The notes: generated from the sequence alone by a model not told the origin. Positions 24,419-33,344 are shown, counted from the stretch's first letter. The stretch: DNA of 37,096 nucleotides from an uncultured Bacillota bacterium (GCA_947172355.1 CAMWBA010000011.1:1-37096), one strand, 5' to 3'. A program made the numbers and translations.

Positions 24419-25993
24419 TTACTGGATCAACAGACCAGCCAGCTCGGCGGGCAGCTCGGTGCCCACGCCAGGACCGATGGGGAGTCCCAAGAACATGTAC
24501 ACACCCAGGAAGATGATCCACACCACCTGGAGTACCATAGCGATGGGGAACAGGCCGGCGGCCAGGGTGCCAATCTGGGCATCCTTGTCGTATTTGGCCT
24601 GAGCCACACCCAGTGTAACCCAGATGTAGGGGGACATGGGGCTGAACGCGTTCGTGGGGGAGTCGCCCAGACGGTAGATCAGCTGGATGAAACCGGGGTG
24701 GTAGCCCAGCATCATCAGCATGGGGACGAACACAGGCGCCAGGATGGCCCACTTGGCGGAGCCGGAGGTAACCAGCAGGTTAATGAAGCCGGTGAGCAGG
24801 ATGACACAGACCACCAGGGGGAAACCGGTGAAACCAGCGCCGTTCAGGAAGTTCGCGCCGCTGATGGCAAACACGGTGCCCAGCTTGGTCCAGTTGAACA
24901 GGGCGTTAAACTGACCGCAGAAGAAGCAGAAGGACACATAGCTGCCCATCAGCTCCATCTGGTGGGTCATGGCCTTGTTCACATCCCGGGAGCTCTTAAA
25001 CTTCTTGGTGGAGAAGCCGTAGACCAGACCGGGGATGGCAAAGAAGAAGAACAGGATGGGGATCAGGTTGGAAATCAGAGGAGAGCCAACCAGAACGCGC
25101 TTGCCCTCATCATTGATCTTGGCCAGAGGACCGGCAAAGAAGCCCACAACCAGAAGAATGAGATAGATCAGCAGGGCGATACCTGCCTTGCCCAAGGCTT
25201 TCCGCTCGGCATCGCTGACCTCTTCCAGCTTGACCTCCATGGAGGGATCGGCGGGCTCATACTTGCCGAAGCGCTTGTCGATCAGCAGGTTGCACACCAG
25301 ACCGATGACGACGGAGCACATAAAGGTGGAGGCGATCATGAAGTACCAGTTACAGGTGACCTCTACATTGTAGACACCCTCGCCCAAGAAGCCGTCCAGC
25401 ACGGTATTGGTAATACCTTGGAGCAGGCCGTCTGTGCCGGCGATCATCAGGTTGGCGGAGAAGCCCGCCTGAGCGCCGGCGTAGCCGCAGATCATACCGG
25501 CCAGGGGATGTTTGCCGGCACCAATGTACAAAACAGCAGCCACAGGGGGAATCACTACCATGGCGGTATCGGAGGCCAGGTTGCCCACCGTACCGACAAA
25601 AGCGACCACGAAGGGAAGGACTGCAGGGGGAATGTTGCGCAGCTTATCTTGAAGCAGCGCCATAATCAGGCCGGACTCCTCGCACATGCCGATCGCCAGA
25701 GTCATGGTGATAACCAGACCCAGAGGGGCAAAGCCGGTGAAGTTCTTGACCATGTTCTCCAGGAACCACATCAGACCGGCTGTGGAAATAGGATTCTCGA
25801 CTTTTACAACCTCTTGCGTTGCGGGATTCAAAGCGGATACGCCCATCAAACTAAGAATTGCGCTGAGAACCGCGACGATCACAAATAAATAGATGAACAT
25901 GATCGCCGGAGGCGGCAGCTTGTTGCAGATCCGTTCCAGACCGTCCAGGAACTTATCCAGCCATGTCTTTTTGGTCAAGGTTTTGTCTGGCAT
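24419..25993 (-). CDS. abgT: AbgT-family p-aminobenzoyl-glutamate transporter (524 aa)
   Basis: About 11-13 hydrophobic segments fill the protein. The N-terminus (WLDKFLDGLERICNKLPPPAIMFIYLFVIV) is typical of AbgT: NxLPhP then the first TM. Other family signatures are LIMALLQDKLRN, ASDTAMVVIPPVAAVLYIGAGKHPLAGMICGYAGAQAGFSANL, and ITLGVAQ-like/SPMSPYIWVTLGVAQ near the C-terminus. Family members take up p-aminobenzoyl-glutamate, or export antifolate sulfonamides, using an ion gradient. ATG 25991-25993 follows AGGAGG. It is divergent from a cluster containing AbgA, which strongly supports the p-aminobenzoyl-glutamate (or related dipeptide) role. Confidence 0.93.
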   Translation of the reverse strand: MPDKTLTKKTWLDKFLDGLERICNKLPPPAIMFIYLFVIVAVLSAILSLMGVSALNPATQEVVKVENPISTAGLMWFLENMVKNFTGFAPLGLVITMTLAIGMCEESGLIMALLQDKLRNIPPAVLPFVVAFVGTVGNLASDTAMVVIPPVAAVLYIGAGKHPLAGMICGYAGAQAGFSANLMIAGTDGLLQGITNTVLDGFLGEGVYNVEVTCNWYFMIASTFMCSVVIGLVCNLLIDKRFGKYEPADPSMEVKLEEVSDAERKALGKAGIALLIYLILLVVGFFAGPLAKINDEGKRVLVGSPLISNLIPILFFFFAIPGLVYGFSTKKFKSSRDVNKAMTHQMELMGSYVSFCFFCGQFNALFNWTKLGTVFAISGANFLNGAGFTGFPLVVCVILLTGFINLLVTSGSAKWAILAPVFVPMLMMLGYHPGFIQLIYRLGDSPTNAFSPMSPYIWVTLGVAQAKYDKDAQIGTLAAGLFPIAMVLQVVWIIFLGVYMFLGLPIGPGVGTELPAELAGLLIQ

Positions 25994-26288
25994 AGAATTT
26001 CCTCCTTAAAAAAAGAAAAATTTCGTATACCTTCGTGTTTCCCCTCTCCCCCTAGAAAAGATTCAGCAAAGTATATACGTGCATGACTTATGATACCATC
26101 TTTTTTGTGCAAAATCAAGACCTGTTCACAAAAAAACAAAACCTCGTTCAAAAATTGTTCATAGTCAACAAATCGACGTCCCCAAAAATCTCTTAATTGT
26201 ACAAAGTCGGTTTCTTCTCTTTTCTTTTTTGCCAAACTGTGGTATTCTATTTTTATTCCATCTATAATTCGTTTAACAGGAGCAATGT
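25994..26288. other. AT-rich divergent intergenic region
   Basis: This 295-base spacer separates abgT from the 26289 gene and holds the promoters of both. A perfect TATAAT at 26263-26268 (plus strand) probably belongs to the 26289 unit, with a weak -35. TATACT on the minus strand near 26070 is a possible -10 for abgT. A 63-codon open stretch on the minus strand lacks a ribosome binding site and runs into abgT, so I do not call it. Confidence 0.5.
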
Positions 26289-26945
26289 ATGAAAGGTATT
26301 CAGAGTTTCTTTCAGGATTGGTTTTCTCTTGATGGCTTCAACGTCTGGAAGCTGCAAACTCCTATGGATTATGTTTATTTTACCTTGATTCTGGCAGGGG
26401 GATTTTTCCTAATCTGGCTGGCAATTCGCGTCCTCTCCTCCATGCGCACCCCAGAGGGCACCACCGCCCGGATGGCGAAAAAACTGCGGAGGATTGGCGG
26501 AACCGGAGCCCAGGTGTGGCAGAACGTGACGGTGGTCTCTCAGCGGGGCCGGTGCGTCTGCCCCATGCTCTATGCCGCCCGGGAGGGGGTCTATGTCGTC
26601 CAGCTGTACCACTTTGGGCTGGAAGTTTCGGGCAGCGCCTCTTCCAAATCCTGGACTCTGGCCTTTCATAAGGATGTGCGCCAGGAGCCCAACCCCCTGG
26701 ACCGCATGGACGAGCAGATTGTGGTCATCAATCGGGTGCTCAGCCGGGCTGGACTGGGCTATGTGCCGGTGGAAAAGCTGGTCCTCTTTGCCGACGTCTA
26801 CGGCCGGCCCCAGCTGAACCTGCGCGGGGTGGACTGTGCGCTGGTCCGGCAGGATCTCAAACAATGGCGCAGGCAAAAAAAGAAACGGCCGGCTGTTGAC
26901 CTGCCGGCCGTGAAGCAGGCTCTGGAGGGGTCCTTCCAAGGCTGA
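26289..26945 (+). CDS. Membrane-anchored protein of unknown function, possibly NERD-like (218 aa)
   Basis: ATG 26289 follows AGGAGC by 5 bases. Residues ~28-48 (VYFTLILAGGFFLIWLAIRVL) are one TM segment. The rest is soluble and basic. Residues ~75-165 (VTVVSQRGRCVCPMLYAAREGVYVVQ ... NPLDRMDEQIVVINRVLSRAGLGYVPVEKLVLFAD) recall the NERD nuclease-related pattern: vh-strand, GVYVI-x, NPl-Q, vlF. The catalytic residues are not clear, so this is a weak resemblance. The C-terminus is a basic helix. It is the first gene of the rightward cluster, 75 bases before the PepT-like gene; the link to peptidases may be positional only. Confidence 0.78.
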   Translation: MKGIQSFFQDWFSLDGFNVWKLQTPMDYVYFTLILAGGFFLIWLAIRVLSSMRTPEGTTARMAKKLRRIGGTGAQVWQNVTVVSQRGRCVCPMLYAAREGVYVVQLYHFGLEVSGSASSKSWTLAFHKDVRQEPNPLDRMDEQIVVINRVLSRAGLGYVPVEKLVLFADVYGRPQLNLRGVDCALVRQDLKQWRRQKKKRPAVDLPAVKQALEGSFQG

Positions 26946-27020
26946 GTATTCTCTTGTGAGCCAACGCGGCGGATGCCGCGATATTGAAAAATTTAAAATT
27001 TGGAAAGGAGCTTTTTCCCA

Positions 27021-28127
27021 ATGATTCAAATCAACGAAGAGAGACTGCTAAAGGAGTTTTTGGAGTTTATTCAGATTGATAGCGAGAGCTGCAACGAGAA
27101 GGCTATGGGCGAGCGGCTGTGCGAGGTACTGAAAGAGCTGGGACTGGAGCCTATCACGGATGAGGCCGGCAAGACCTATAACTCTAACGGCTTTAACGTC
27201 TTTGCCCGCCTGCCCGGCGAGGGAGAGCCCGTCGGCCTCAGCGCCCATATGGACACCGTGGTCCCCGGGGTGGGCATCAAGCCCCAGATCCGGGACGGCG
27301 TAATCTACTCCGACGGCACTACCATTCTGGGCGGCGACGACAAGAGCGGCATCTGCGCCATCCTGGAGGCTGTGCGGGTCATTCTGGAGAACAACCTGCC
27401 CCACCGCCCGGCGGAAATCATCTTCTCCATCGGGGAAGAGGGCGGCATGCGGGGCGCCAAGGCGTTCGACTGCTCCCAGCTCAAGTGCAAGCGGGCCTAT
27501 GTGTTCGATTCCAGCGGCGACGTGGGCAAGATCGTTGTGGGCGGCCCTGGCCAGACCAAGATTTTCGCCGACGTGGTGGGCCGCCGGTCCCATGCGGGCC
27601 TGGCCCCCGAGGACGGCATCAGCGCCATTCAAGTCATGTCCAAGGCCATCGCCAAAATGAACCTGCTGCGCATTGACGAGGAGACCACCTGCAACATCGG
27701 CACCATCAAGGCCGAGTACGCCACCAATATTGTTCCGGAACGCTGCTCCATCATCACCGAAGTCCGCAGCCGCAACGCCGACAAGCTCAATGCGCAGGCC
27801 GAGCATATCCATCAGTGCCTCCAAGAAGCCTGCGACGAGGCGGGCGCCACCCTGGAGTACAACCCCATGACCAACTATGTGGCTTACAATGTCTCTGAGG
27901 ACAGCGAGACCGTCAAGCTCATTGCGGAAGCCATCCAAAAGGCCGGCCACACCCCCCACACCGCTCTGGGCGGCGGCGGCAGCGATGCCAACGTCTACAA
28001 TCTGAAAGGGATTGAGACCGTGGTGCTGGGCACCGGCATGACCAAGGTACATACCACCAATGAATCCCTGAAAATCGAGGACCTGAACGACACTGCACGT
28101 GTTATTCTGGCCCTGCTGACCCTGTGA
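27021..28127 (+). CDS. M20 family tripeptidase T-like metallopeptidase (368 aa)
   Basis: Start ATG 27021, after GGAAAGGAGC. LSAHMDTVVPG (His76, Asp78), ILGGDDKSG (bridging Asp106), SIGEEGGMRGAKAFD (Glu139-Glu140), FDSSGDVGKI and GGGGSDANVYN (with a His ligand region near the C-terminus) are the di-zinc ligands and motifs of the M20B/PepT-like group. GRRSHAGLAPEDGISAI marks the lid/dimerisation domain. It is an aminopeptidase or dipeptidase in the cytosol; true PepT versus a YqjE-like peptidase cannot be told apart here. Its TGA stop overlaps a possible upstream GTG of abgA, so the two are translationally linked. Confidence 0.92.
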   Translation: MIQINEERLLKEFLEFIQIDSESCNEKAMGERLCEVLKELGLEPITDEAGKTYNSNGFNVFARLPGEGEPVGLSAHMDTVVPGVGIKPQIRDGVIYSDGTTILGGDDKSGICAILEAVRVILENNLPHRPAEIIFSIGEEGGMRGAKAFDCSQLKCKRAYVFDSSGDVGKIVVGGPGQTKIFADVVGRRSHAGLAPEDGISAIQVMSKAIAKMNLLRIDEETTCNIGTIKAEYATNIVPERCSIITEVRSRNADKLNAQAEHIHQCLQEACDEAGATLEYNPMTNYVAYNVSEDSETVKLIAEAIQKAGHTPHTALGGGGSDANVYNLKGIETVVLGTGMTKVHTTNESLKIEDLNDTARVILALLTL

Positions 28128-28138
28128 GGCGAGCGGCT

Positions 28139-29449
28139 ATGACATTTGACCATGCAGATTTTGAGCAGCTGGGCCAGGAGATGATTCAGCTGCGCCGTGA
28201 CTTCCACAAGCACCCCGAGTCGGGCTGGACGGAGTTCCGCACCACCGCCCGCATCATTGACGAGCTGGAAAAGCTGGGCCTCACCGTCCAATACGGCCCC
28301 TCCATCCACGTCAAGGAAAAGATGTTCGGCCTGCCCCAGCCCCAGATTCTGGAGGAGTGCTGGCAGCGGGCTATGCAGGAGACCAACCGCCCCGACTTGG
28401 TAGAGGCTATGAAGGGGGGCTACACCGGCTGTCTCACCGTCATCGAAGGGGCCCTCCCCGGCCCCACAGTGGGTATCCGGGTGGATATCGACTGCAATGA
28501 CGTGGAGGAGGCCAACGACCCCAAGCACCCCCCTTGTGCTCTGGGCTTCCGTTCCACCCATGCCAACTGTATGCACGCCTGCGGCCACGACGCCCACGGC
28601 GCCATTGGCGTGGGTGTGGCCAAGCTGCTGTGCGCCTGTAAAGACCAGCTGCGGGGCAAGGTCCTGTTGGTTTTCCAGCCCGGAGAAGAGGGGCTGCGCG
28701 GGGCGGCCAGCCTTACTGCCGCAGGGCACTTCTCCCAGTGTGACTACTTCTTTGGCGGGCATGTAGGCCTGCTGGACGGGCTAAAGGTGGGGGCTGTGGC
28801 TGCCGGCGGACACGGCTTTTTGGCCAGCACCAAATTTGATGTCACCTTCCACGGCTACCCCTCCCACGCCGCCGCGCCGGAGCGAGGCCGCAACGCCATC
28901 GCCGCCGCCGCAATGGCAACCCTGGGCATGCTCTCCATCCCCCGCCATGGCGACGGCGCCAGCCGTATCAATGTGGGCACCTTCCACGGCGGAACCGGCC
29001 GCAACGTGATCCCCGCCCGAGCCGATCTGTGCGTGGAGACCCGGGGCGGAACCACCGAAATCAACGCTTTCATGGAGGCCGAGGCCCGGCGGATCTGCCA
29101 GGGTGCGGCGGATATGTACGGCTGCACTCTGGAGACCCGGTTCATGGGGTCGGCTGGCTGCATCGTCTGCGACGAGCCTCTGGTCGAACAGACCATCCAG
29201 GTTTTGTCCCAGATGGAGGGCGTGGACCAGATTCTGCGGGACATCAACTTCAACGGCGGCGAGGATGTCACCACCATGATGCGGGACGTCCAGGAGCACG
29301 GCGGGCAGGTCATTGAGCTGGTCTTTGGTATGCCCCTCCCCGCCCCCCACCACAACGACTACTTCGATGTGGACGAACGGGTCATCCCCCTGGCCATCCG
29401 GATTTTTGCTCAGCTGGCCCTGACTGCCGGAGATTGGAAGGCCCCATAA
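28139..29449 (+). CDS. abgA: p-Aminobenzoyl-glutamate hydrolase subunit A-like amidohydrolase (436 aa)
   Basis: The start at ATG 28139 gives 436 residues, the length I recall for E. coli AbgA. RRDFHKHPESGWTEFRT, GYTGCLTVIEGALPGPTVGIRVDID, MHACGHDAHGAIGVG (metal ligands His146, Asp151 region), QPGEEGLRGAASL (Glu183-Glu184), GASRINVGTFHGGTGRNVIPARA, ETRGGTTEIN, GAADMYG and PHHNDYFDVDE all follow AbgA closely. In E. coli AbgA pairs with AbgB to cleave p-aminobenzoyl-glutamate to p-aminobenzoate and glutamate. No AbgB-like protein is present in this window. A GTG at 28124 is the alternative start. Confidence 0.93.
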   Translation: MTFDHADFEQLGQEMIQLRRDFHKHPESGWTEFRTTARIIDELEKLGLTVQYGPSIHVKEKMFGLPQPQILEECWQRAMQETNRPDLVEAMKGGYTGCLTVIEGALPGPTVGIRVDIDCNDVEEANDPKHPPCALGFRSTHANCMHACGHDAHGAIGVGVAKLLCACKDQLRGKVLLVFQPGEEGLRGAASLTAAGHFSQCDYFFGGHVGLLDGLKVGAVAAGGHGFLASTKFDVTFHGYPSHAAAPERGRNAIAAAAMATLGMLSIPRHGDGASRINVGTFHGGTGRNVIPARADLCVETRGGTTEINAFMEAEARRICQGAADMYGCTLETRFMGSAGCIVCDEPLVEQTIQVLSQMEGVDQILRDINFNGGEDVTTMMRDVQEHGGQVIELVFGMPLPAPHHNDYFDVDERVIPLAIRIFAQLALTAGDWKAP

Positions 29450-29458
29450 AACAACCAG

Positions 29459-29485
29459 GTTCCCACCCCTTAACCGGGTGGGAAC
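29459..29485 (+). terminator. Hairpin between abgA and the second amidohydrolase
   Basis: GTTCCCACCC and GGGTGGGAAC form a perfect 10-bp stem with a 7-base loop, followed by AATAAAATTTTT. It may partly terminate, or set mRNA levels for, the last gene. Confidence 0.65.
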
Positions 29486-29513
29486 AATAAAATTTTTCGA
29501 GGAGGCATATGAT

Positions 29514-30698
29514 ATGTCTGAACTGCGTCAACTGATTGACAAATATTGGGACAAAGTGATGGAACACCGCTTCTGGCTGCACCAGCACCCGGAGCCCAGC
29601 GGCCAGGAGAAGGAGACTTCCGCCTATGTAGCCCAGGTCCTGCGGGACATGGGCCTGGAGCCCACCGAGCATGTGGGCGGCTACGGCGTCACCGCCCTGA
29701 TTCAAGGTGCTGGTCCGGGCAAGTGCGTGGGCCTGCGGGCCGATATGGATGCCCTCCAGCTCACCGAAAACACTGGGCTGGCCTGCACCTCTCTGAACCC
29801 TGGCATGGCCCACTCCTGCGGCCACGACACCCACACCGCCATGCTGCTGGGGGCCGCCTATGTGCTCAAGGAGCTGAAAGACACCTTTAACGGCTCCGTC
29901 AAGCTGATCTTCCAGCCCTCCGAGGAGAACGCCGCCGATAGCGGCGCCAAGAAAATGATTGCCGACGGCGTGCTGGAAAATCCCAAAGTGGACGCGGTGC
30001 TGGGCCAGCATGTCTGGCCTCCCTTCCCTGTGGGCAAAGTGGGTACGCGCATCGGCCCCATGATGGCCGCCTCCGACCGGCTGTTCATCACCATCCGGGG
30101 CAAAAGCAGCCATGGCGGCAGCGCCCCGGACGAGGGCATTGACGCCATTATGATTGCCTCCTATGTGGTGGCCGCTCTCCAGTCCATTGTGGCCCGGAAC
30201 GTCCCCCCCTTAAAGAGCACCGTCATCTCCATTGGCAAAATCCAGGGCGGCAGCCGGTACAACGTCATCGCCGACGAGGTGAAGCTGGAAGGCACCTGCC
30301 GCAATCTGGACCTAGCGGTCCGTGACACGATGCCCGCCCGTATTGAAAATATCATCAAGGGCGTCACCGAGGGTATGGGCGGCACCTATGAATTTCAATA
30401 TGTGCCCGGCTACTCCCCCACGGTCAACGACCCAGGGATGTTTGAAATTGTCCGCAGCGCCATTGTGGAAACGGTGGGCGAGGACGGTCTGATTGTCCCC
30501 GAGTACTCCTCTTTGGGCGGCGAGGACTTCTCCTTCTACTGCAAAGAGGTGCCGTCCGCTTTCTATTGGCTGGGCTGTCAGGACCCGACCAAGCCCGTCT
30601 ACCCCATCCACCACGGCTCCTTCGCCCCCGCCGAGGAGTCCCTGCCCATTGGCATGGAGGTTATGGTGTCCTCCGCCCTTAAATTCCTGGCCCAATAA
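29514..30698 (+). CDS. M20D amidohydrolase (hippurate/N-acyl-amino-acid hydrolase-like, 394 aa)
   Basis: Start ATG 29514 with GAGGAGG 8 bases upstream. WLHQHPEPSGQEKETSAYV, GLRADMDALQLTENTGL, AHSCGHDTHTAMLLGAA (HSCGHDTH 100-107, metal ligands), LIFQPSEEN (135-139), KSSHGGSAPDEGIDAI and YSSLGGEDFSFY are typical of the M20D group (hippuricase, IAA-amino-acid hydrolase, N-acetyl-diaminopimelate deacetylase). It hydrolyses an amide between an acyl or aryl group and an amino acid; the exact substrate is not evident. It is not AbgB by sequence. It probably acts on compounds imported with the divergent AbgT. Confidence 0.93.
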   Translation: MSELRQLIDKYWDKVMEHRFWLHQHPEPSGQEKETSAYVAQVLRDMGLEPTEHVGGYGVTALIQGAGPGKCVGLRADMDALQLTENTGLACTSLNPGMAHSCGHDTHTAMLLGAAYVLKELKDTFNGSVKLIFQPSEENAADSGAKKMIADGVLENPKVDAVLGQHVWPPFPVGKVGTRIGPMMAASDRLFITIRGKSSHGGSAPDEGIDAIMIASYVVAALQSIVARNVPPLKSTVISIGKIQGGSRYNVIADEVKLEGTCRNLDLAVRDTMPARIENIIKGVTEGMGGTYEFQYVPGYSPTVNDPGMFEIVRSAIVETVGEDGLIVPEYSSLGGEDFSFYCKEVPSAFYWLGCQDPTKPVYPIHHGSFAPAEESLPIGMEVMVSSALKFLAQ

Positions 30699-30752
30699 CG
30701 GAGCGGAGCCTGCCCCTGACTCCCCCGCAGGCCCCCATATACCGGCCATCAA

Positions 30753-30788
30753 AACAGCCGGAGCGGCATTTTACCGCTCCGGCTGTTG
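30753..30788. terminator. Bidirectional terminator between the amidohydrolase gene and rpoN
   Basis: AACAGCCGGAGCGG pairs perfectly (14 bp) with its complement around an 8-base loop. T-rich bases follow on both strands (TGTTATTT and TTTTGATGG). It serves the convergent genes. Confidence 0.9.
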
Positions 30789-30813
30789 TTATTTGGATCC
30801 ATTTCAGCCGCCC

Positions 30814-32169
30814 TCAGCGCACCTTTCTCCCGGCGGCGCTGGGGACCCCCAGTTCTCCCCGGTATTTGGCCACGGTCCGGCGGGATATGGCACAGCCCTC
30901 CCGGACCATATGCTCACAGAGCTGCTGGTCCGACAGAGGCTTTGTCTTATCCTCCCCCTCTATCAGTCGAAGCAGCAGCTTCCGCGCCGCCGCCACGCTG
31001 GGGCTGTCCTCCTCGCCCGCTCCTACCGAACGGGAGAAGAAATATCCCAACGGGAACAGTCCTCTGGAGCACTGAACATATTTCTCCCGCACCGCCCGGC
31101 TGACGGTAGACTCGTGCAGTCCCAGTTCCTGGGCCACCGTCCCCATGCGCAGAGGGAGCAGTTTTTCCGGTCCAAACTTGAAAAAATCCGCCTGCCGCTC
31201 CACAATCACCTGGGCACACCGAACCAGGGTGCTCTCACGCTGCTGGGCCGCCCATAAAACATTCTCCGCCTGGCGGAGCTTTTCATTGAGGTAATCCCGC
31301 ACCTCCTTATCCTCCGACTGGGCCAGTAAATTCCGATAGTAGCGGCTCACCCGGAAGGGCGGGCACTTCTCGCGCAGGGAGCGGACCGCCAGCCGTCCCC
31401 CCTGCTCCTCCACCACCAAGTCAGGCTGGGGATAATGAATCTGCTCCATCCGCTGAAACACCGCGCCGGGGCGGGGATCCAGCTCCCGGATGGTCCGCAG
31501 GGCTTCCTCCACCTGGTCCACCGTGATACCCAGGCGGCTGGCAATCGCCCGGTAGTGCCGCCGGGCCAACAGGCCGATGTGCTCTTTGACAATGGCCAAA
31601 GCGGGTCCTGTCTCGCCAATGCGCTCCAGCTGAAGCTCCAGGCACTGGGACAGGTCCGCCGCCCCCACCCCCGCTGGCTCCAGGGTTTTCAGCAGGTCCA
31701 GCGCCTGCTCTAATCTGCCGAGCGGAATCTCTCCCTGCCGCGACAGCTCCGCCAGGGGAATCCGCAGATATCCGTCATCGTCCAGACAGCGGATAAGATA
31801 TGCCACCAGCCGCCGGAGCTCCTCCTCCGGCTTCAGCCGGTCTAACTGCCGGGAGAGAAAGCTGACCAACGTCTCCTCCAGGCCGCCGCCGGTGCCGATT
31901 CTGGCCAGAGGGTCCAGCTCGTCATCGCTGAGGCGCTGATAAAACCAATTTTGACTGTCGTTGTCTTCCAGCCAGCGCAGGCGTCCCAATAAGTCGTCCG
32001 GCCCCTCCGTCTGGGGGGCGGGAGCGGGGTCCTCCACCTCAATCACCGGGTTCTCCTGAGCCAGCTCCCGCACATAGGCGTCCAGCTCCAATGTGCTCAG
32101 CCGCAGCAGCTCCACGCTGTACAGCTGGCGCTGGCTCAAGGATTGGGTCTGTGCCTGTTGAAGTTCCAT
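30814..32169 (-). CDS. rpoN: RNA polymerase sigma-54 factor (451 aa)
   Basis: MELQQAQTQSLSQRQLYSVELLRLSTLELDAYVRELAQENPVIEVE is the Q-rich, leucine-rich region I that contacts activators. Residues ~110-300 hold the core-binding region. MGTVAQELGLHESTVSRAVREKYVQCSRGLFPLGYFFS is the HTH region. The RpoN box appears as SRRTVAKYRGELGVPSA near residues 428-444. The factor directs RNA polymerase to -24/-12 promoters that need AAA+ activators. The start is ATG 32167-32169, 9 bases after GAGAGG; a GTG three codons earlier is too close to that site. No sigma-54 activator gene is in this window. Confidence 0.96.
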   Translation of the reverse strand: MELQQAQTQSLSQRQLYSVELLRLSTLELDAYVRELAQENPVIEVEDPAPAPQTEGPDDLLGRLRWLEDNDSQNWFYQRLSDDELDPLARIGTGGGLEETLVSFLSRQLDRLKPEEELRRLVAYLIRCLDDDGYLRIPLAELSRQGEIPLGRLEQALDLLKTLEPAGVGAADLSQCLELQLERIGETGPALAIVKEHIGLLARRHYRAIASRLGITVDQVEEALRTIRELDPRPGAVFQRMEQIHYPQPDLVVEEQGGRLAVRSLREKCPPFRVSRYYRNLLAQSEDKEVRDYLNEKLRQAENVLWAAQQRESTLVRCAQVIVERQADFFKFGPEKLLPLRMGTVAQELGLHESTVSRAVREKYVQCSRGLFPLGYFFSRSVGAGEEDSPSVAAARKLLLRLIEGEDKTKPLSDQQLCEHMVREGCAISRRTVAKYRGELGVPSAAGRKVR

Positions 32170-32265
32170 TGCCTGCACCCTCTCTTTTCTCCCAGTTCAA
32201 CGTTGGCCCTCTTCACCGCAGACTTCAAAAGAGTCCGTCTAATTCCTTTGATATCTTACCACTCT

Positions 32266-32294
32266 AGTTTATGGCCCAGCGATAAAAAAGTCAA
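32266..32294 (-). promoter_or_regulatory. rpoN: Sigma-70-type promoter of rpoN
   Basis: On the minus strand, TTGACT (32289-32294) and TAAACT (32266-32271) are separated by exactly 17 bases, ~97 bases above the start codon. Confidence 0.75.
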
Positions 32295-32343
32295 GAAAAA
32301 CCCTGCTTCGAGCTGGCTGTACCGGGATGGAGGAATAAACCAG

Positions 32344-32378
32344 CCCCCGAAGAGACGGCATCCCGGCATCTTCGAGGG
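32344..32378 (-). terminator. Weak hairpin after the fatty-acid operon
   Basis: An interrupted stem (32344-32353 with 32369-32378, one mismatch) and inner GC pairs lie ~16 bases after the MarR-family stop. The minus-strand sequence after it (GGCTGGTTTATTCC) is only weakly T-rich. Confidence 0.35.
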
Positions 32379-32393
32379 CATCATGGTTGGATG

Positions 32394-32837
32394 TTATTCT
32401 TTTAATTCCACCTCTGGCATCAGTTCCCGGCCCACGATTTCCAGCACTCGGTCCATCTGGGCCACCTCCTCTGAGGTGAAGCGCTCCCGCACCCGGTCCA
32501 TAACCTCCCGGACATAGGCGCTGCTCAAACCATAGTAATCGTGGAATTTCTGGGTGGGACGCAGATGATACTCCCGCCGGTCGTTGGAGGACTGAACCTT
32601 TTCCACATACCCTTTCCGGATGAGGCTGTTCACCTTATAGGCGGCGTTCGGCGAAGAGATGTTGGCAAAGGAGGCAAATTCGTTGATGGTGGGTTCGTTG
32701 AGGGCCCGAATAATCTCCATGCAGAAGGTCTCCACCGCCGTCAGGCTGGCCTCCCGAGTCTGAAACCGGTTAAACACAGCCTGATAAAAATGAAGTTTAA
32801 ACTTGGTGTAAATGCGGTCAAAACTCTCCTCCAGCAC
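32394..32837 (-). CDS. MarR-family regulator at the end of the fab operon (FabT-like, 147 aa)
   Basis: The start is taken at GTG 32835-32837, with GGAGG 6 bases upstream. The frame is open further, but the next ATG (32871-32873) is badly spaced. Residues ~40-115 form a winged helix (LTAVETFCMEIIRALNEPTINEFASFANISSPNAAYKVNSLIRKGYVEKVQSSNDRREYHLRPT), with the DRR wing motif of MarR proteins. In many Firmicutes a MarR regulator of this type (FabT) sits in and represses the fab operon in response to acyl-ACP. Here it follows fabZ instead of leading the cluster. Function as fab regulator is inference from position. Confidence 0.85.
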   Translation of the reverse strand: MLEESFDRIYTKFKLHFYQAVFNRFQTREASLTAVETFCMEIIRALNEPTINEFASFANISSPNAAYKVNSLIRKGYVEKVQSSNDRREYHLRPTQKFHDYYGLSSAYVREVMDRVRERFTSEEVAQMDRVLEIVGRELMPEVELKE

Positions 32838-32872
32838 CTTCTTCCTCCCCCTCCGCTTCCAGATCAAGGACA

Positions 32873-33340
32873 TTATATCAAAGAATCCTCCACTCCGCAA
32901 GTGGAAGCGGAAGGGCCGGTGAGAGCGAAGGTGAGCTCCGCTTTGCAGGCCAGCTTTCCGTCCACCCGGGCCTCCGCCGCGCCAAAGCCCACCGGGCCCT
33001 TCCGGGCGGTGAGCTGACAGGACAGCTCCAATACATCGCCGGGACGGACCTGCTGCTTAAACCGGGCGTTCTTAATGCCGCCGAACAGGGCCAGCTTACC
33101 CCGGTTTCCCTCCTCGGTCAGAATGGCCGCCGCCCCCACCTGGGCCATGGCCTCGATGATGAGCACCCCGGGCATCACCTTGAAGCCGGGAAAATGGCCC
33201 TGGAAGAAGGGTTCATTGGCGGTGACGCACTTAATTCCTCTGGCTCTCTGGCCGGGAATGCACTCGGTAATCTTGTCCACCAGCAGGAAGGGATAACGGT
33301 GGGGCAGCAGCGCCTCAATTTGATCTATGTTCAGTTCCAT
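32873..33340 (-). CDS. fabZ: 3-Hydroxyacyl-ACP dehydratase FabZ (155 aa)
   Basis: [34 protein letters not shown] (catalytic His49 and Glu63), [18 protein letters not shown] and [19 protein letters not shown] define FabZ. It dehydrates 3-hydroxyacyl-ACP in fatty acid elongation. ATG 33338-33340 lies 4 bases after the fabF stop, and its ribosome binding site (GGGAGGAG) is inside the fabF end, so the two are translationally coupled. The C-terminus has ~15 extra residues beyond the usual end, rich in S, T and G. Confidence 0.97.
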   Translation of the reverse strand: MELNIDQIEALLPHRYPFLLVDKITECIPGQRARGIKCVTANEPFFQGHFPGFKVMPGVLIIEAMAQVGAAAILTEEGNRGKLALFGGIKNARFKQQVRPGDVLELSCQLTARKGPVGFGAAEARVDGKLACKAELTFALTGPSASTCGVEDSLI

Positions 33341-33344
33341 CCAA

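Noticed and set aside
25975-26235. Minus-strand open frame of 86 codons in the abgT upstream region
   Set aside because: It starts at TTG with no ribosome binding site, overlaps the abgT start and lies where promoters are needed.
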